Assembly (NCBI GenBank): GCA_015660615.1
Contig: DQKQ01000162.1
Location: 1-5,468, forward strand
DNA from: Flavobacteriales bacterium
GTDB lineage: Bacteria > Bacteroidota > Bacteroidia > Flavobacteriales_D > Sanyastnellaceae
Direction: 5' to 3'
Length of the DNA: 5,468 nt
The first letter of the stretch is position 1; every line of letters starts with the position of its first letter. Of this stretch, positions 4,690-5,468 are shown piece by piece. The position numbers and the translations under genes are program-made. The notes under the pieces were generated by a model. It did no database searches, was not told the DNA's origin, and saw only the letters and a list, made by a program, of their open reading frames with translations.

Positions 4690-5468
4690 GTGTGCCTCCA
4701 ATTTTGGACTTCCCACTTGGCTTTCAATCCCGAGCATGTCTTTTTATTTATAATCCCGCAAATCTCATCTGCTGAAATACCTTCCAAGATCATCTGATTT
4801 ATATCTTTCATACCATGTACTCTTCCCGTGTCCCAAATACAAATCTTCCATCCTTCCTGAGCATATTTTAGCATACTTTTAGCAATTTCAAGATTTCTTG
4901 GTTCATTATCAAGAACTATTACAGTGTTGTTTTTATTAAATATTCTATCCAAATCGCTACCATCTACTCCCGCCATAGCAAGAGCATTTGGTAAAAATAA
5001 TGAATCAATCGGGCCCTCTAATAAATATGTAGTCTTTCTCTTATCCCACCGCTCTAATCCAAATAACTTAACAGAATTTTCTTGAACCTTAACTGTGATG
5101 TATCGTAACACCGAATCGCCAAGTGCTCGTCCTTGAGCAGCTATCATTTTTCCATCCTCATCAAAAAATGGTATAACCATTCTTGGGTCATTTTCTTTAA
5201 GATTTTGATAGTCTATCTGACATACCGACTGTGCCCATTTTTTGAAATCTTCCGCAAAAAATACTCTTCCCATATGTTTAGGTGGTATCTGGCGACTTTC
5301 ATAATACTGCCTAGCGATATGTTCTTTTGGAAGTGTCTCAATAGATGGTAATTCTATAGTGGTTTTCTTTTTGAAAACGGGAGCAGAAAAATTAAACTCT
5401 GGCTCTTTAGTTTTTCCCCTACCAGTTTGCCCATTTGTATATCTCTCCATCACATATTGGCGATGAAG
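4683..5468 (-). CDS. TOPRIM-fold DNA primase, T4 gp61-like, N-terminus cut by the window edge
   Basis: The gene is probably the phage primase that lays RNA primers with the replicative helicase. The frame is open to the right edge (261 residues seen). A GTG at 5453 and an ATG at 5450 could start it, but the upstream codons (LHRQY) read as coding and the family has an N-terminal zinc-binding domain, so I call it 5' partial. Counting from the GTG, residues 93-109 (IPFFDEDGKMIAAQGRA) are the DnaG-like core. TYLLEGPIDSLFLPNA (142-157) is the TOPRIM glutamate motif with Glu146. VIVLDNEPRN (178-187) with Asp182 and Glu184, then the KDINQM region (Asp217), supply the metal-binding acidic residues. 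EGPIDS and DNEPRN are typical of the T4 gp61 family. The Zn domain, the edge of which may be the first visible residues, is outside the window. The stop overlaps the thyX start. Confidence 0.85.
   Translation of the reverse strand, partial: LHRQYVMERYTNGQTGRGKTKEPEFNFSAPVFKKKTTIELPSIETLPKEHIARQYYESRQIPPKHMGRVFFAEDFKKWAQSVCQIDYQNLKENDPRMVIPFFDEDGKMIAAQGRALGDSVLRYITVKVQENSVKLFGLERWDKRKTTYLLEGPIDSLFLPNALAMAGVDGSDLDRIFNKNNTVIVLDNEPRNLEIAKSMLKYAQEGWKICIWDTGRVHGMKDINQMILEGISADEICGIINKKTCSGLKAKWEVQNWRHTW
4695..4699 (-). promoter_or_regulatory. Ribosome binding site deciding the thyX start
   Basis: GGAGG lies five bases before ATG 4689, inside the last codons of the primase gene. It rules in the 275-residue ThyX over the 16-residue longer version from 4737. 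Confidence 0.8.
4745..4752 (-). promoter_or_regulatory. TATAAATA, match to the T4 late-promoter box
   Basis: An exact minus-strand TATAAATA lies inside the end of the primase gene, 55 bases before the thyX ATG. T4-type late promoters need only this -10-like octamer. It is the only exact copy I found on the coding strand of this window. It encodes part of IINKK, so AT-rich chance is a real alternative, and thyX is not expected to be a late gene. Confidence 0.25.

Overview
The window looks like part of a tailed-phage genome, most likely an AT-rich, T4-like (myovirus-type) phage of a Gram-negative and perhaps marine or aquatic host. The evidence is a primase resembling T4 gp61, a phage-style nucleotide cassette (thyX plus a monomeric B12-dependent ribonucleotide reductase), very tight packing and many tiny genes. 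All genes I accept lie on the minus strand and are transcribed from the right edge to the left. The host assignment is inference from gene content and base composition.

Right half, in transcription order: a TOPRIM-fold DNA primase, cut by the right edge (4683-5468); thyX, flavin-dependent thymidylate synthase (3862-4689); nrdJ, class II ribonucleotide reductase (1916-3865). They overlap by 7 and 4 nt and so are probably co-transcribed and translationally coupled. Together they make dNTPs, make dTMP and prime replication.

Left half: a run of small unknown genes, then a protease. A 47-residue ORF (1803-1946) overlaps both neighbours and has a good ribosome binding site. It is followed by a 72-residue helical protein (1625-1843), a Lys-rich 84-residue protein (1384-1638), and an out-of-frame reading frame ending in a membrane helix (1278-1553). 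Next is a membrane-anchored or exported Cys-containing protein (877-1269), whose frame continues past a single TGA into a 65-residue ORF (667-864). Last is an exported HtrA/trypsin-like serine protease cut by the left edge (1-663). Ribosome binding sites repeatedly overlap the stop codon of the gene before.

The main unexplained structure is in this left block. Two places suggest recoding, overlapping genes or lesions: an A7 run at 1401-1407 joining the Lys-rich protein to a membrane tail by a +1 shift, and an in-frame TGA at 877-879. Several products there carry membrane or export signals, so the block may act at the host envelope. I see no tRNA, CRISPR array, insertion sequence or convincing terminator, and no gene-free stretch longer than 300 bases.
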